Origin: Epiperipatus broadwayi
Lineage: Eukaryota > Onychophora > Udeonychophora > Euonychophora > Peripatidae
Assembly (NCBI GenBank): GCA_028023455.1
Contig: JAQFVV010012446.1
Span: forward strand, 7,503,501-7,567,500
Direction: 5' to 3'
Length of the DNA: 64,000 bases
Below are positions 23,136 through 33,404 of this stretch, piece after piece. The notes beneath the pieces are model-generated. The model saw only the letters and a list, made by a program, of their open reading frames with translations. It was not told the origin of the DNA and made no database searches. The translations under genes were made by a program, and so were the position numbers. Every line of letters begins with the position of its first letter. The stretch's first letter is position 1.

Positions 23136-24789
23136 TATTAACAATATAATTTTTTAGACATACAATATTAATCTAGTTTTCATATATAGCATATAACATA
23201 AGATAATGCAAGACTTTATCATAGTTCCAGAAAAAGTCCAATAACTTATGATGAAATATATTAAATTAATATTCTACATCCCAAACTGCATTAATTTTAA
23301 TTCTAAGTCTTAATTCCTTTTCTATTTTAACTAAAGTTTTATTTTTTATCAGGGATTTTTTTCTTGCTATTTTTTTATAATCAAGCATTTAAATGTGTCA
23401 GTTTGTAAAAAAATAAATGAAGTTTACTTGTTTGCAGGAATGATAGCCTGTTACTAAATGTATATACTTAATATTATTCTAGCATTACAACAGTAAGCAA
23501 AATTAATAATAGTTTAGGGATTTACGTAAATAGACTACAGTAAATGTTTATACTTAATATTAGTCTAACAGTTATAAAAAAAAAAATATATACAATAATG
23601 ATAAATTGATCATAAGATAACTTCTTAAAAAAAATACTGAAGCATCACTTAGCAAAGATCAAGTTTTAAAAAAATTTCTCTACATCCAGTAAAATCTCGA
23701 TCTGTTGTTTTTGAGAGGAAACAAACAAAAACAATATGAAAAATGAAGGTACTAGAAAAATCACTAAAAATTAAAGATATAAAATATAACTTAACTGTAA
23801 GATTTATGTACAACTCAAATTTTATCATTCAAAATATTCCATGTTTTGTGAAATGTGTGTGTATATACATATAATTTATTGTAATAATTACATACATTTA
23901 AAATATTGGAGTACAGTGACTACGTAATTGCTGCTTGAAAATTTTTATATAAATGTTTCTATAAGCATAATGTAAATAAAGACCTTTAAAGGCATAATTC
24001 AAGATTTTATAATCATAAGAAAAATATAATCATTACTAGTTGAAAAAATGTTTATGGCATAAATCAAAATATAAACTTTCCAAAAATATGATGGAATGCG
24101 GACCCCCTTCCCCCTGAAAGCTTTTAGTTTTAATAATGCTTCATGTGCTTGGAAAAATCTGGCTGAAATTGAAGTTCACCACCTATTCTTTAATAAAATA
24201 GATATTGTATTGTTACAGGGCTAAAACAATAACAAGAAAATGGATATGTAGAGAAAGAATGGTATGCTCGTAATTATCCCTGATGAAGAATGACTAGTGG
24301 TGAAAAGTTGTCAATTAATCAACAAAAAAGAATAGAGAAAAAAAAGTAATGTACTTTGTTTACAAACTATTTTTTTGAACCCACAAGCATAAATATTATA
24401 TGAAAATCATGATTTACAAATGATCAAAGTAATAAAATGGTAGATTAAAGAATGATGCAATTGGGGGGGGGGGGGTAACATTTGTATAAGAACAGTTATG
24501 AAGTAAAACACTGATCAAATAGGCAGAAAATGTAATGAAAACAATGTAATAAGATTTCAGAGTATATTTAAAGTTTATTCTCTAATAAATTTAGAAAAAA
24601 CTTATTTCGCAGTGTATTTAAAACATATCAGAAAATTAAAAGCTAAGAAAACATATTAGATACTAAGATTATCCTAAATACAGTAAAAGAAAAGCATCAT
24701 ATGCAATACCATTCCAAATTTGAAAAAAACTAGTTCCAATTGTATGATATCCTATAATCAACATCAATATTTTATACTAATACTTGTCA
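23136..24789. other. AT-rich DNA, no gene identified
   Basis: Simple AT-rich sequence. A run of about 12 G occurs near 24463-24474. Nothing coding or repeat-like could be supported. Confidence 0.5.
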
Positions 24790-25025
24790 AACTTGATATA
24801 AAAAACTCTCTCCATACAGTAGTGCTACTCTAAGCAAGACAGTAATCAATGGATGCCAGAAGGCTTGTGCATAAAATCCCTATCTAGTGCCTACTCATCC
24901 AATATCCCCAAACTAGTTTCTGGCTTATGGCCTTCGTCAGTGAGAAGCCTTGGATCTGAGAGAACTGCACATAGATCTTAGGTTATGAGCAAGCATGGAA
25001 GATAGTGATCATGTGATGTTCAAAG
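24790..25025 (-). mobile_element. Foldback element, single arm (partial copy)
   Basis: From CTCTCCATACAGTAGTG to AGATCTTAGG this matches the left arm of the complete copy at 26.34-27.06 kb at most positions (for example CAATGGATGCCAGAAGGC, GTGCCTACTCATCCAATATC). The opposite arm is missing. The trailing GATCATGTGATGTT at 25005-25020 also occurs beside the complete copy. It carries the minus-strand hammerhead-like motif at 24907-24944. Confidence 0.75.
24907..24944 (-). ncRNA. Hammerhead-like motif in foldback arm
   Basis: The minus strand reads CTCA, CTGACGA, AGGC-CATAA-GCCA, GAAAC, TAGTT. Compared with the copies at 26.5 and 26.9 kb the cleavage-site base is T instead of C. The core and stem II are retained. 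Confidence 0.4.
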
Positions 25026-26339
25026 TTGATATCTGTATTTTAGCTTCCTGAATTTTCATGAGAAGAGAAATAATTTAATAAATCCTTCAAAAGTTAAAAT
25101 CGAAGTGTCTTTTCTGGATGCAAAATTTGCAAGATATGAAAGCTTCTATGACATGCAATTAAGTGAAATTTCCAGGTCATAGCTGATCAGTCATATACAC
25201 ATGCGCGCGCACACACAAACACAAAGCTGTGAACAAAGTTCAGGATCATTTAAAGTACCTTCAAAATGAGAATCATTTTACAAGAACAAGTCTAAAAATT
25301 CACAGTTACTTCAGTATGCCAATTTTTCTCTTCCTAAGCTTCAGCAATTTAAAAACATCTTTTGAACTTGTTTTGTCCATTCTGAAGATTCTGTCAATTT
25401 TCTGTTTGATTAATGATTATCTTTTTTTTTTTTCTCTCCAACATAAAAAAAAAAAAAGGAAAATGAGATTTAATTTCTTAGTTTGTGCTTTCAATTAAAT
25501 CAGTGTTTCATGTGATAATCGAATTACTCAGCTCTAAAAAAAAAAAAAAAAACACCACGTGACCTGTCATTAGAAAAAGACACGCATATATATATTCTAA
25601 CATTTACATGTGAGGTTTTTTTTTTAATTTCAATTTTAAAAGGTAATTTTTTTACTATTGAAAAAAGATTGCTGATTCATTATACATTAAACATCCAATA
25701 TAATTTACAAATATAGATGTGTGTTTACAGTTGAATAAATCTGCAATACTGCAATTCTATTAAAAATAAATGTCTGATATTAAATTTCACTAAAAATTAT
25801 AACATCAGGTGTGGAAAATCAATATTATCCACATTTTAATGTATATTCAAAAATAAAGTATGAAACAATGATAATACTTCAATTAATTATTCATAATTTT
25901 AGTAATTAACATTTCTTTAAGGAAAAGAAAAAATGTGAATGATATATTTGTCTACATTAGATGATAAATTATCAAACGGTCAAACTAAAATTTTATATTT
26001 TTATCCTCCAAAAAAAAAAAAAATTACTTAAAATTTCTCATAATTGCTAATATTTTATAAGCTATTGATTTTAAAATTATTTTTAAATATCATAAAAAAA
26101 AAAAAAAATTCTTTAAAAGTTAAATTACCTAATATCAAAATTTTAAAAATGTTATCTGTTTCTAGTATTTTTTTTTTGCTTTTTTTAAAGATTAATAAAT
26201 TTTTATTTATTTAATTTTCATACTATGGCATTAGCCAGATCAAAGCAATTATGAAGCTATACAAAAGTATTTCTTTTATAAATAATTATATACAATCAAA
26301 TAGTAAATTACATGCATCTCATTCACTAAACTGTACTTT
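25026..26339. other. AT-rich DNA with simple repeats
   Basis: A short (CG)n(CA)n microsatellite lies at about 25203-25222; long A and T tracts follow around 25420-25550 and 26000-26180. No gene seen. The frame at 25229-25498 crosses homopolymers and is probably chance. Confidence 0.5.
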
Positions 26340-26509
26340 TAAGCCAATAAACATCACACGATCATCATTTCTTGTGCTTGATTATAACTGTTATTAAAAC
26401 AGGCAAAATTCTCCATACAGTATTGCCACTCAGGGCAAGCCAGAGTAATCAATGGATGCCAGAAGGCTTGTGCATAAAATCCATATCTAGTGCCTACTCA
26501 TCCAATATC

Positions 26510-26548
26510 CCCAGACTAGTTTCTGGCTTGTGGCCTTCGTCAGTGAGG
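26510..26548 (-). ncRNA. Hammerhead-like motif, left arm
   Basis: The minus strand reads CTCA-CTGACGA-AGGC-CACAA-GCCA-GAA-ACTAGTC-TGGG. CUGANGA and GAA are intact. Stem II is GGC/GCC after an A.A mismatch. Stem III can form as AC/GU, C is the cleavage base, and CTCA can pair with TGGG to make a four-pair stem I. That is the full topology of a type I hammerhead with a minimal stem III. Confidence 0.5.
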
Positions 26549-26902
26549 AGTCTTGGATGTGAGAGCACTGCACCTAGATCTTAGGATCTAATGCCTGTTT
26601 TAATAACAGTTATAAGCAAGCATAAGAAATGGTGATCATGTGATGTTTATTGGTCTAAAACCAATCCTGCCAAATAGAATAGTGATGGCTATGGTTATTG
26701 AAGAACCAAAGACACCAAAATGTATGGGTACTGAACTGAGTTCAGACCTATATGACTATATAAGCTAATGAGCTTAGATTGAAAATATTATTGTATTTTC
26801 AGTGTAAGACTCATAGTTTTGTAGTTAAGTAGAGATGAAAGGTGGCTGCTAGAGGGTTGCATTATCCTAAGATTTAGGTGCAGGGCTCTCAGATCCAAGG
26901 CT

Positions 26903-26940
26903 GCTCACTGATGAAGGCCACAAGCCAGAAACTAGTCTGG
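26903..26940 (+). ncRNA. Hammerhead-like motif, right arm
   Basis: The plus strand reads GCTCA-CTGATGA-AGGC-CACAA-GCCA-GAA-ACTAGTC-TGGG, with the consensus CUGAUGA. A further seven-base pairing, CTGCTCA with TGAGCAG (about 26901-26907 and 26952-26958), encloses the motif. It is the best-preserved of the set. Confidence 0.55.
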
Positions 26941-27056
26941 GGATATTGGATGAGCAGGCACTAGATGGGGATTTTATGCACAAGCCTTCTGGCATCCACT
27001 GATTACTCTGGCTTGCACTGAGTGGCAATACTGTATGGAGAGTTTTGCCTGTTTTA

Positions 27057-27731
27057 AACTACTTTGTAATGAAGATAGGATTATGTACAACAATAATGAT
27101 TACAGAAAAAAAGAAAAACAATTGATATACAAAATTATTTAGTAAAAAAATAAATAAAACATGAAAATAATATATTTAGCAACTAAACCAATATGCAAAG
27201 AGTAGGGCTTATTTCTAAAAGCTAAGTATATGAATTAACTCTTGATATTAATTCATTACAAACAGAAAGAGTGAAGATCACTAAATACCAATCTAATTAA
27301 ACTAATTTATGGTTTATTTTTGATATTTCAGATTCATTATAGAAAAGCTTATTCCATTTATCATTCATTTTTAAAATCTAATTACATTTTTTACTATTAA
27401 AAATCATACTGCATTGTGTTTTCCAGAAAATTTTTTAGAGCATAAAGAGAACTATTATATGGGCTGAACTTTTTAATACAGTTTAATATTTGATTCTTAA
27501 GATTTGTATCTAGAATTCAGAAGAGAAGCTTTTTAGGTAGAAGTTTCATAATTTTCAAGAAGTAAAATTGTTCCTCTCCCATACTTTTTTTTTTTTATAC
27601 AATAAACAAATTGGATCTTCCCTGACATTTAGTTATTCATTTGATATATTTTGAAAGGTTAATTCTGTGCAGAAAATGTACAATGCATAGCAATCTTTAT
27701 TATAGTCATTTCAAATAGGATATATACTCAC
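27057..27731. other. AT-rich DNA, no gene identified
   Basis: No repeat or coding signal supported. Confidence 0.45.
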
Positions 27732-27783
27732 TAAATTCTCCATCGGAAGTCATAATTGCCTTTGCATCTCTTCTTATGCATAG
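27732..27783 (-). CDS. Candidate internal exon (52 nt), unknown gene
   Basis: On the minus strand a stretch encoding LCIRRDAKAIMTSDGEF ends at a consensus donor GTGAGT (27731-27726) and begins after ...CTTTTGTGAAG, a possible acceptor. Composition is far less AT-biased than the surroundings and codons are mixed, unlike chance frames here. It starts in phase 0, which would fit splicing from the phase-0 donor of the first exon at 31780-31815. I do not recognise the protein. The opposite strand is also open in part, so the strand choice rests on the splice sites alone. Confidence 0.25.
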
Positions 27784-28577
27784 CTTCACAAAAGTTTAGA
27801 TAATTCAACAATAATCCCATAATTGAATAAAGAATATTGAAAGATGAGCGTATATGAATGCTGTATTCTTTAATATTTCTTTAGCCCATTTTATTTTTTA
27901 ATTTAACATGATGCGATTACGAGGTCTTCAATGCCTTTAGAATTTTGCTATAGAAATTCTTATATCATAAGGAAGAGGCTAATACTATTTGAAGCATAGA
28001 TGAAAAAGATTATTCAATCTTTAAAAATAAACAATTTGTCTACTTACTATCATTAATAATTTACTAACATTCTTATTTAAATATATGTATAGTATATATA
28101 CTTTAAGCTAGATGTAATTAGTGGGGATTTGAATACATAAATGAACACTTTTATTGTGCGTATTAAGAAAAGCTTATGTATTCTTTTAACATAGTATGCT
28201 TAGCATGCTTTCAACTAGCTTGTAGTCATAATCATAGCAGTACCACTTGGGAGTGAATTATGTAATTTATCAAGATAATCTATATCTTAACCCTAAAGAG
28301 TTGCAACATATTCGTAATTAGGACTGCTATCTATTCAAGCTTTATGTCTGCAACTAGAATAAATCACTAATTAAATGTTTAGTTTTGCTGTTTGAATTTC
28401 AAATATTTTTCTTTTAAAATAGAGTTTAAAAATTTTCTTAATTGTAAACTTTTATCAACAGCAACATCATCTAAAAAAAAAAAACCCAATGATTTAAAGA
28501 GATTTTAAATTTTAAAAAAATTTGAAATATATTTATCTATATATGTATTATATTTTTTTCTTTCTCATTTATCTCAG
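27784..28577. other. AT-rich DNA, no gene identified
   Basis: No supported feature; possibly intronic. Confidence 0.4.
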
Positions 28578-28636
28578 CTAAACAATTCAAGATTGGCTTT
28601 CCAATGAATAACTCTACTACTAAGCCAATAATGCAG
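28578..28636 (+). CDS. Candidate internal exon (59 nt), unknown gene
   Basis: A strong polypyrimidine tract with acceptor (TTTCTTTCTCATTTATCTCAG) precedes 28578, and CAG|GTAATA gives a weaker donor at 28637. Only one frame is open, encoding KQFKIGFPMNNSTTKPIMQ. It is on the strand opposite to the other exon candidates nearby, so it would belong to a different transcript or be a chance arrangement. Confidence 0.2.
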
Positions 28637-31600
28637 GTAATAGGTATCAAATTTTTTACACAAAATCAGAGTTGGTAATATATGTAATAAACAAGACTTA
28701 TTATAAATAGGTAAGATAAATACATAAATAGCAAACTAACAAATACAATGACAGTTTTCTTCCACCAATATATAAAATTTTAAACTCATGATTCAACAGA
28801 TATGCTGGATTGTCATATCATATTTTTGCTATTTATTTCTTGTAGGTTCAATGAATTTGTTTCTTGAATTTTCCCTTTTCTAAATTTTCTTCTCAATGTG
28901 AAAGTTCAATATTTTGAAATTAAAATGTTTAATACTATATTTCATAATCACAAAACTTTTAAAATGAAGTCAGTTCATTAAATAATTATATTCTATTACA
29001 TAGTTAAATTGTTTTTTAACTCCTTTCAGTCAAAAATATCTGGATTTACTAAGTTCTTAATACCAGAGATAAAAATTGTAATAATCGTAAAAAAAAAAAA
29101 AAATAACAAAATGATTGGCTTCACGGTTAAAATGATCTAATTAGCCAACTTCCTCAACTGTGTTCAGTGACAGTGAAATATATAGCAAAAGTTTTAGATT
29201 TACATGAAGAAAGAGATGATAGAAAAAAAATTCAAAAAGTAACTCATTAATAAACCACAAGTGTTTAGTTTGAAATTCTAATAACATAACATAACCAAAT
29301 TTGTATCATCATTGATCCCATTTAAAATTTTAATATTTACTGAAGAAAACAGCTGAAAGCATTATAAACTAAAATCCTCCCTCTTAATTTATATGCATTT
29401 AAATATTAGTCTTATATATATATATATTTACACATACACACAAAACAAACAAACCCTAATGTAAATCACAATTGACTGAGAGCTTCTCATATTAAAAATC
29501 TAAAGTCCAAAATTTATAAATCCTAGCTATGTTTTAGTAATATTTACTTTACATTTAAATATAACAAATCTTTATGCTTAATTAGATCTTTCTAAGAGCA
29601 TCCTGTGTTTATTTTTAGAATTTATTCTCCAAATATTCTAAAAATAGAAAAAAATAACATTCAATCAATCAGTAGAATAAATTTTAACTAGTTCTTGTAC
29701 AATAAAAGCAAAAAGGCTTCTTTTTTCTTTTTTTTCGCAAAATGTTTAATATTGAATATATTATGTTAAATTAAAATTCCTCAACATAAACATATCTGCA
29801 AAAACAAACAAAAAAATTGCCATTAACCTATTCCACTACTTTTCTAGGTTAAGATAATCAGCCACAGTCCTCTAAAATAAATTACCTAAAAATGTGCTGA
29901 TATTTAAATCATAATAATCTCAACTTCTGTATGTTTGTAAATTGTATTTTAAAAAACAATATCTGGACAAAATAAAAAATACCATTTTAGTTAAAATACC
30001 TTTTCAAGTTTATCAATGTCTAATTTCATTCTCTTTTATCATGCCATTGATCAGCCTATATATTTTTTGGGTTTATGATCATTTATTCCTTGCTCTATAC
30101 TTTTTTTTGAGTTTATAATCCTTTTTATTCCTTGTATGCATTCTTTCTACAATTTGCTTCTCATATATTTTTCTGATATCCTTTCTACTAGCTTGCCTTG
30201 TTATCCATTCTTTTAGTTCATGACAATGTCAATTGTTTTTATTTTCTTTCTATATTTCTTAAAAATTGTTATATAATGTCATTTCAAAATCTAATTTCCA
30301 TGATATCATCATGCTTTTCTAATCACATCCAATTCTATAGTCACAAATTTCATTATCCTTGATGCATATCCTAGAAATTATGAATACTATGCTGGAGATG
30401 GTTTTTAACTACTAGTAAGTAGTCTTCCAAGCAAGACATATCCAAATTGAAGAGTTAAACTAAGAAATGCACTTATTCTCTAAGTTGAAGAATAAAATGT
30501 TGAATTAGTTCTCCATGTAATAAAAGAATATGAACAACAATTAGGCAAGATTATTAACATGATTAAGATATTCACTGTGTCAGATCCATAACCTGGAATT
30601 AAAATTTAAATATAGCTTGGAAATTTTTTTCACATAGCTGAGAATTTCTGAAGAAAGTAAAGCACAATTTTTTTTTTTATAGATAACCTGCAGGCAGACG
30701 ATCAAGTTAGCTTTCCATTATTTGTTAGAAAAAATGGAAATCCTATCATTCTTAATTGCTAGGCACAAGTCCCAAAATAAAATCAATTGTCGTATAAGTA
30801 TCAATATACTGAACATAAAAAAGGCAAATAGATTGAAATATATAGCGTTTATTACTTTTGATAAAAGCATCGATAATAAAACGGCAAATTTTTGAAAATC
30901 TTATAACCAAGATCAAAGTTAATTGATGTATACAGCTAATAGAATAACTGACAATTAATAACTTAATGGTCAATATTTACATAAATCTTAAGATATTAAA
31001 TACATTAAATATATAAAACAATTTTTTCCATTAAAACATTAATGAATTAAGTTTTGTTTGAAAACTTCTGCATCTAAAGATTTGCAAAAAAAAAAACAAA
31101 ACATAAATCTTTTAATAGTATTTAAAACGTAGTCAATATACATATCGTATTTAATCAGAAAATATCAATTTAAATAATTTTTGCGCGTAATTTAAAGTTA
31201 TATAAATTATCATTTCCGCATACTAGTTAAATAATTTTGTAGTCTTTTTATTTCTCTATTTTATTTATTATTATATAAAATATTGTAAGTAAAATAGGTC
31301 TAAAAATTAAATTGTAACAAAGAATGTGAAAATAAGGGTTAGTTATCGGCTAAGTGCAACAAACTTTAAATCAAGAGCATTTAATCACATGACGAAAGAA
31401 AAATATGAATGAAAGCAATCTCAAAAATTAGGCTAGATAATTATGCCGTACATGTATTAAATTTACAACGAATATTTTCAATTCGTTATTGATAACTGGA
31501 GGTAACCACACTTCAGGATCCAGGTCTCATATGACATCATCACATTACAAAACGTAAACAGAGAATATAATAATACCACAGATGATTAGATAATGGCTAC

Positions 31601-31779
31601 AGTAACCATTTAAATTTCGAAATTTTATTACATTATGCAATATTACTGATTTATGGCAAATTAGCAAAAATAAATATTATCGCCTATTTCCTTACTAGCA
31701 AATTATAACAAACGTTATTTTTCGAAACAAAGTTATCAATGATTACAATTTTTATTTTTTTTTAAAAAAAATAACTTAC
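28637..31779. other. AT-rich DNA, likely intron; no gene identified
   Basis: Mostly homopolymer-rich AT sequence. Around 30030-30400 and 30750-30975 the minus strand has short open runs of mixed composition, but no domain could be read. If the exon at 31780-31815 is real, this is its first intron. Confidence 0.4.
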
Positions 31780-31815
31780 CAAATTACGTTTGGTTTCTCG
31801 TAGAAAATCTTCCAT
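31780..31815 (-). CDS. Candidate first coding exon of a host gene
   Basis: On the minus strand, GGAAAATGG gives an acceptable translation start. The frame encodes MEDFLRETKRNL (12 codons) and ends exactly at GTAAGT (31779-31774), a perfect donor, in phase 0. The sequence upstream is the most CpG-rich part of the region, as expected for a promoter and 5' UTR. The N-terminus superficially resembles the MEDYL.. start of Prune-type exopolyphosphatases, but the next expected segment (HVVLGNE..DLDS) was not found nearby, so no name is given. Other exons would lie at lower coordinates. Confidence 0.4.
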
Positions 31816-32060
31816 TTTCCAAACAAGTACTAAAACGCTATCCTAAAATAGTTTCACTGACTGAGAGTTATAGTTGTACGCGAAAGGGGTCGGCGACTCC
31901 ATTGTAATGTAATACAAACGTATAAATACAGCAAACGACAAAAATGGCTGAGTCAACTTCTCGTCTGATATCGCGCAGATTGTTTCCCTTGAAACCGAAG
32001 CCACTCCTCTCGTTTCAGCGATGTTTTTGCCGGGTATTTTTTCAATACCGACGTAACTTA
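31816..32060. promoter_or_regulatory. CpG-rich, possibly bidirectional promoter
   Basis: In about 220 bases there are more than a dozen CG dinucleotides (for example ACGCG, GGTCGGCGAC, ATATCGCGCAG, CCGACG), while the surrounding kilobases contain few. A TATAAATA lies at 31921-31928. A start codon with splice donor leaves on the minus side (31815) and a Kozak-like AAAATGG on the plus side (31944). I infer a gene start with divergent potential. No CAAT-type or known factor site was assigned. Confidence 0.45.
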
Positions 32061-32078
32061 CTTTTATTGATTCACTAA
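31944..32078 (+). CDS. Small plus-strand ORF at the CpG-rich promoter
   Basis: A 44-residue frame begins MAESTSRLISRRLFPLKPKP and is rich in Arg, Leu and Ser, with a basic amphipathic look like a mitochondrial presequence. It ends at TAA at 32076. GC content is high for this window. It could be the first exon of a divergent gene, an upstream ORF or chance coding in a GC-richer island. The nearby TATA is too close upstream for an ordinary TSS. Confidence 0.2.
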   Translation: MAESTSRLISRRLFPLKPKPLLSFQRCFCRVFFQYRRNLLLLIH

Positions 32079-32877
32079 GAAGGTATAGAAAAAAAAAAAT
32101 CACATTTAATTTTATCTAATCAATAAAAAACTAATTATACATAATTTTCTTTATTTATTAACTGTATTAAAGTGTTAATAAAATTAAATTATTATTTTTT
32201 TTTGCTTTGATAGTTGGATTTTATTACACTGTAAATAAGATTTTAATTGAAGATAAACGCTGACGGTTAAAATACTTTTCTTGTTCAATTGAATTTGAAT
32301 TATTTCCAAACCACTTTAAATATTCTTTGTTTTATAAACAATTATTTTTACAAAACTGTAATTAGTTAGCATTTACGTGTTGATATTTAATTGTAAAAAA
32401 AAATCAGATCTGTAAGCATTTGTATACATAAGCTTCTCAAAACAACTCTAGCTATCTAATGTTAGAATGAGGTAAATTTTATATGAAATGAATTATAATG
32501 GAATTTATGATAGATACTTTATATTCCTGATAGCTATTAAGACTAGAACGGTTTTAATTACTCATTTTTCTTTTATCGAACTTCAGAAAATATACTGGTT
32601 AACAGAATCTGAAATAAAGTACCTGTCTACTTTTTAATAAATATTTTTTTCTATAATCTTGTTCTGGATGTAAATATATTAATATTGATAAAAAAATGTT
32701 TTAAAATTACACTAATAATAATAAAGAAAATTTATTGGAAAAAAAAAAAAATTCTGACGAATCAAAGAATTTTAACATCATTTCCCTTGAATCAGCTATC
32801 ATATAAACATATTTTTAGTCGAATAAATTATTATTCCTAATTTTTGCCAAAAGTCAATTTATATAAAATAATATTAA
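32079..32877. other. AT-rich DNA, no gene identified
   Basis: Nothing supported. Confidence 0.45.
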
Positions 32878-33170
32878 TATCATCTATGTTCTTTATTACT
32901 TTTTACAATACTTTTTTACAACCCACTAATGACGGTTTCGATCGCCCCAGCATTTGTCTTCAGAACTATAACAAACAATACAAATACATAAATACAAATA
33001 TACATGAACATATAACTTTATATTCTATCTTATCATCATTATTTATAAACCCACATATATCTTTATGTACATCTCTATGTAATTGTTATTATTGTTTCAT
33101 TTATTTTATTAATTTTTTAAATATTTATAACATATATTCTTAGTTTTATATTTTACATATAATTAAGATT
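32878..33170 (-). mobile_element. PLE terminal fragment (same family as 21.4 kb)
   Basis: ATCATCTATGTTCTTTA, CAGAACTATAACAAACA, CATGAACATATAA and the following AT-rich block match 21388-21760 in the same orientation. No coding part accompanies it, so it is a solo end or an extremely truncated copy. It contains a damaged hammerhead-like core at 32931-32963. Confidence 0.6.
32931..32963 (-). ncRNA. Degenerate hammerhead-like motif
   Basis: The minus strand reads CTGAAGA, AAATGC..GCGATC, GAAAC, CGTC. Core residues and the short AC/GU stem III are kept, but stem II pairs poorly (AAATGC against GCGATC), so it is probably inactive. Confidence 0.35.
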
Positions 33171-33179
33171 TGAAATACC

Positions 33180-33300
33180 AGGCACTCTTATACCTGGAGC
33201 CTAATTGTAAAAATAGGGGATTTGAACTCAGACTTTTAAGCCTCTTCATTATCCATACTATCTCATACTACTGATACACATGACCACACACATGCAAAAA
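33180..33300 (-). mobile_element. tRNA-derived SINE fragment
   Basis: On the minus strand GAGTTCAAATCCC at 33217-33229 is a good box B. A degenerate box A-like region lies about 40 bases upstream. The 3' region ends in CTTATACCTGG-type text shared with no other copy that I noticed. Confidence 0.4.
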
Positions 33301-33320
33301 ATATAAATAATCACCAATAT

Positions 33321-33352
33321 CCGTATTTCGTGCTAAACCAGCACTCATCAAT
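33321..33352 (-). ncRNA. Hammerhead-like motif near foldback
   Basis: The minus strand reads TTGATGA, then a perfect five-pair stem GTGCT/AGCAC with loop GGTTT, then GAAATAC. It differs from the hammerhead core by C3 to T, and stem III/cleavage text is degraded. The canonical G-C closing pair of stem II is present, unlike in the other motifs here. Confidence 0.3.
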
Positions 33353-33404
33353 TTGTCCAGATTACCATCTCTCATTCATATATATGATCAGTGCTCGGTT
33401 TATA

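Larger units (their letters stand above)
26340..27056. mobile_element. Complete foldback element with hammerhead-like arms
   Basis: The left arm (about 26398-26595) and right arm (about 26868-27056) are long inverted repeats of about 190 bp. Outer ends read AACAGGCAAAA(T/C)TCTCC and its reverse complement. Conserved inner blocks include CAATGGATGCCAGAAGGCTT, CTCATCCAATATCCCCAGAC and CTAGATCTTAGG. A second, smaller inverted pair (26340-26398 and 26598-26660: CATCACACGATCATCATTTC against the mirrored text) frames the left arm. No protein is encoded in the roughly 270-base middle. Related copies lie at 24.8, 52.2 and 61.9 kb. Class is uncertain: it could be a non-autonomous PLE-derived unit or a foldback DNA element. 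Confidence 0.75.

Noticed and set aside
27732-28636. Dynein roadblock-like gene from pieces resembling SLLMHSF and NNSTT
   Set aside because: The pieces are in the wrong order, on uncertain strands and too short; chance resemblance.
30030-30400. LINE C-terminal remnant (minus strand)
   Set aside because: Only vague likeness to an R-x-R...H pattern; not enough to support a feature.
31780-31815. Naming the first-exon candidate as prune (exopolyphosphatase)
   Set aside because: Only 12 residues with partial likeness; the expected downstream HVVLGNE/DLDS exon was not found on the minus strand.
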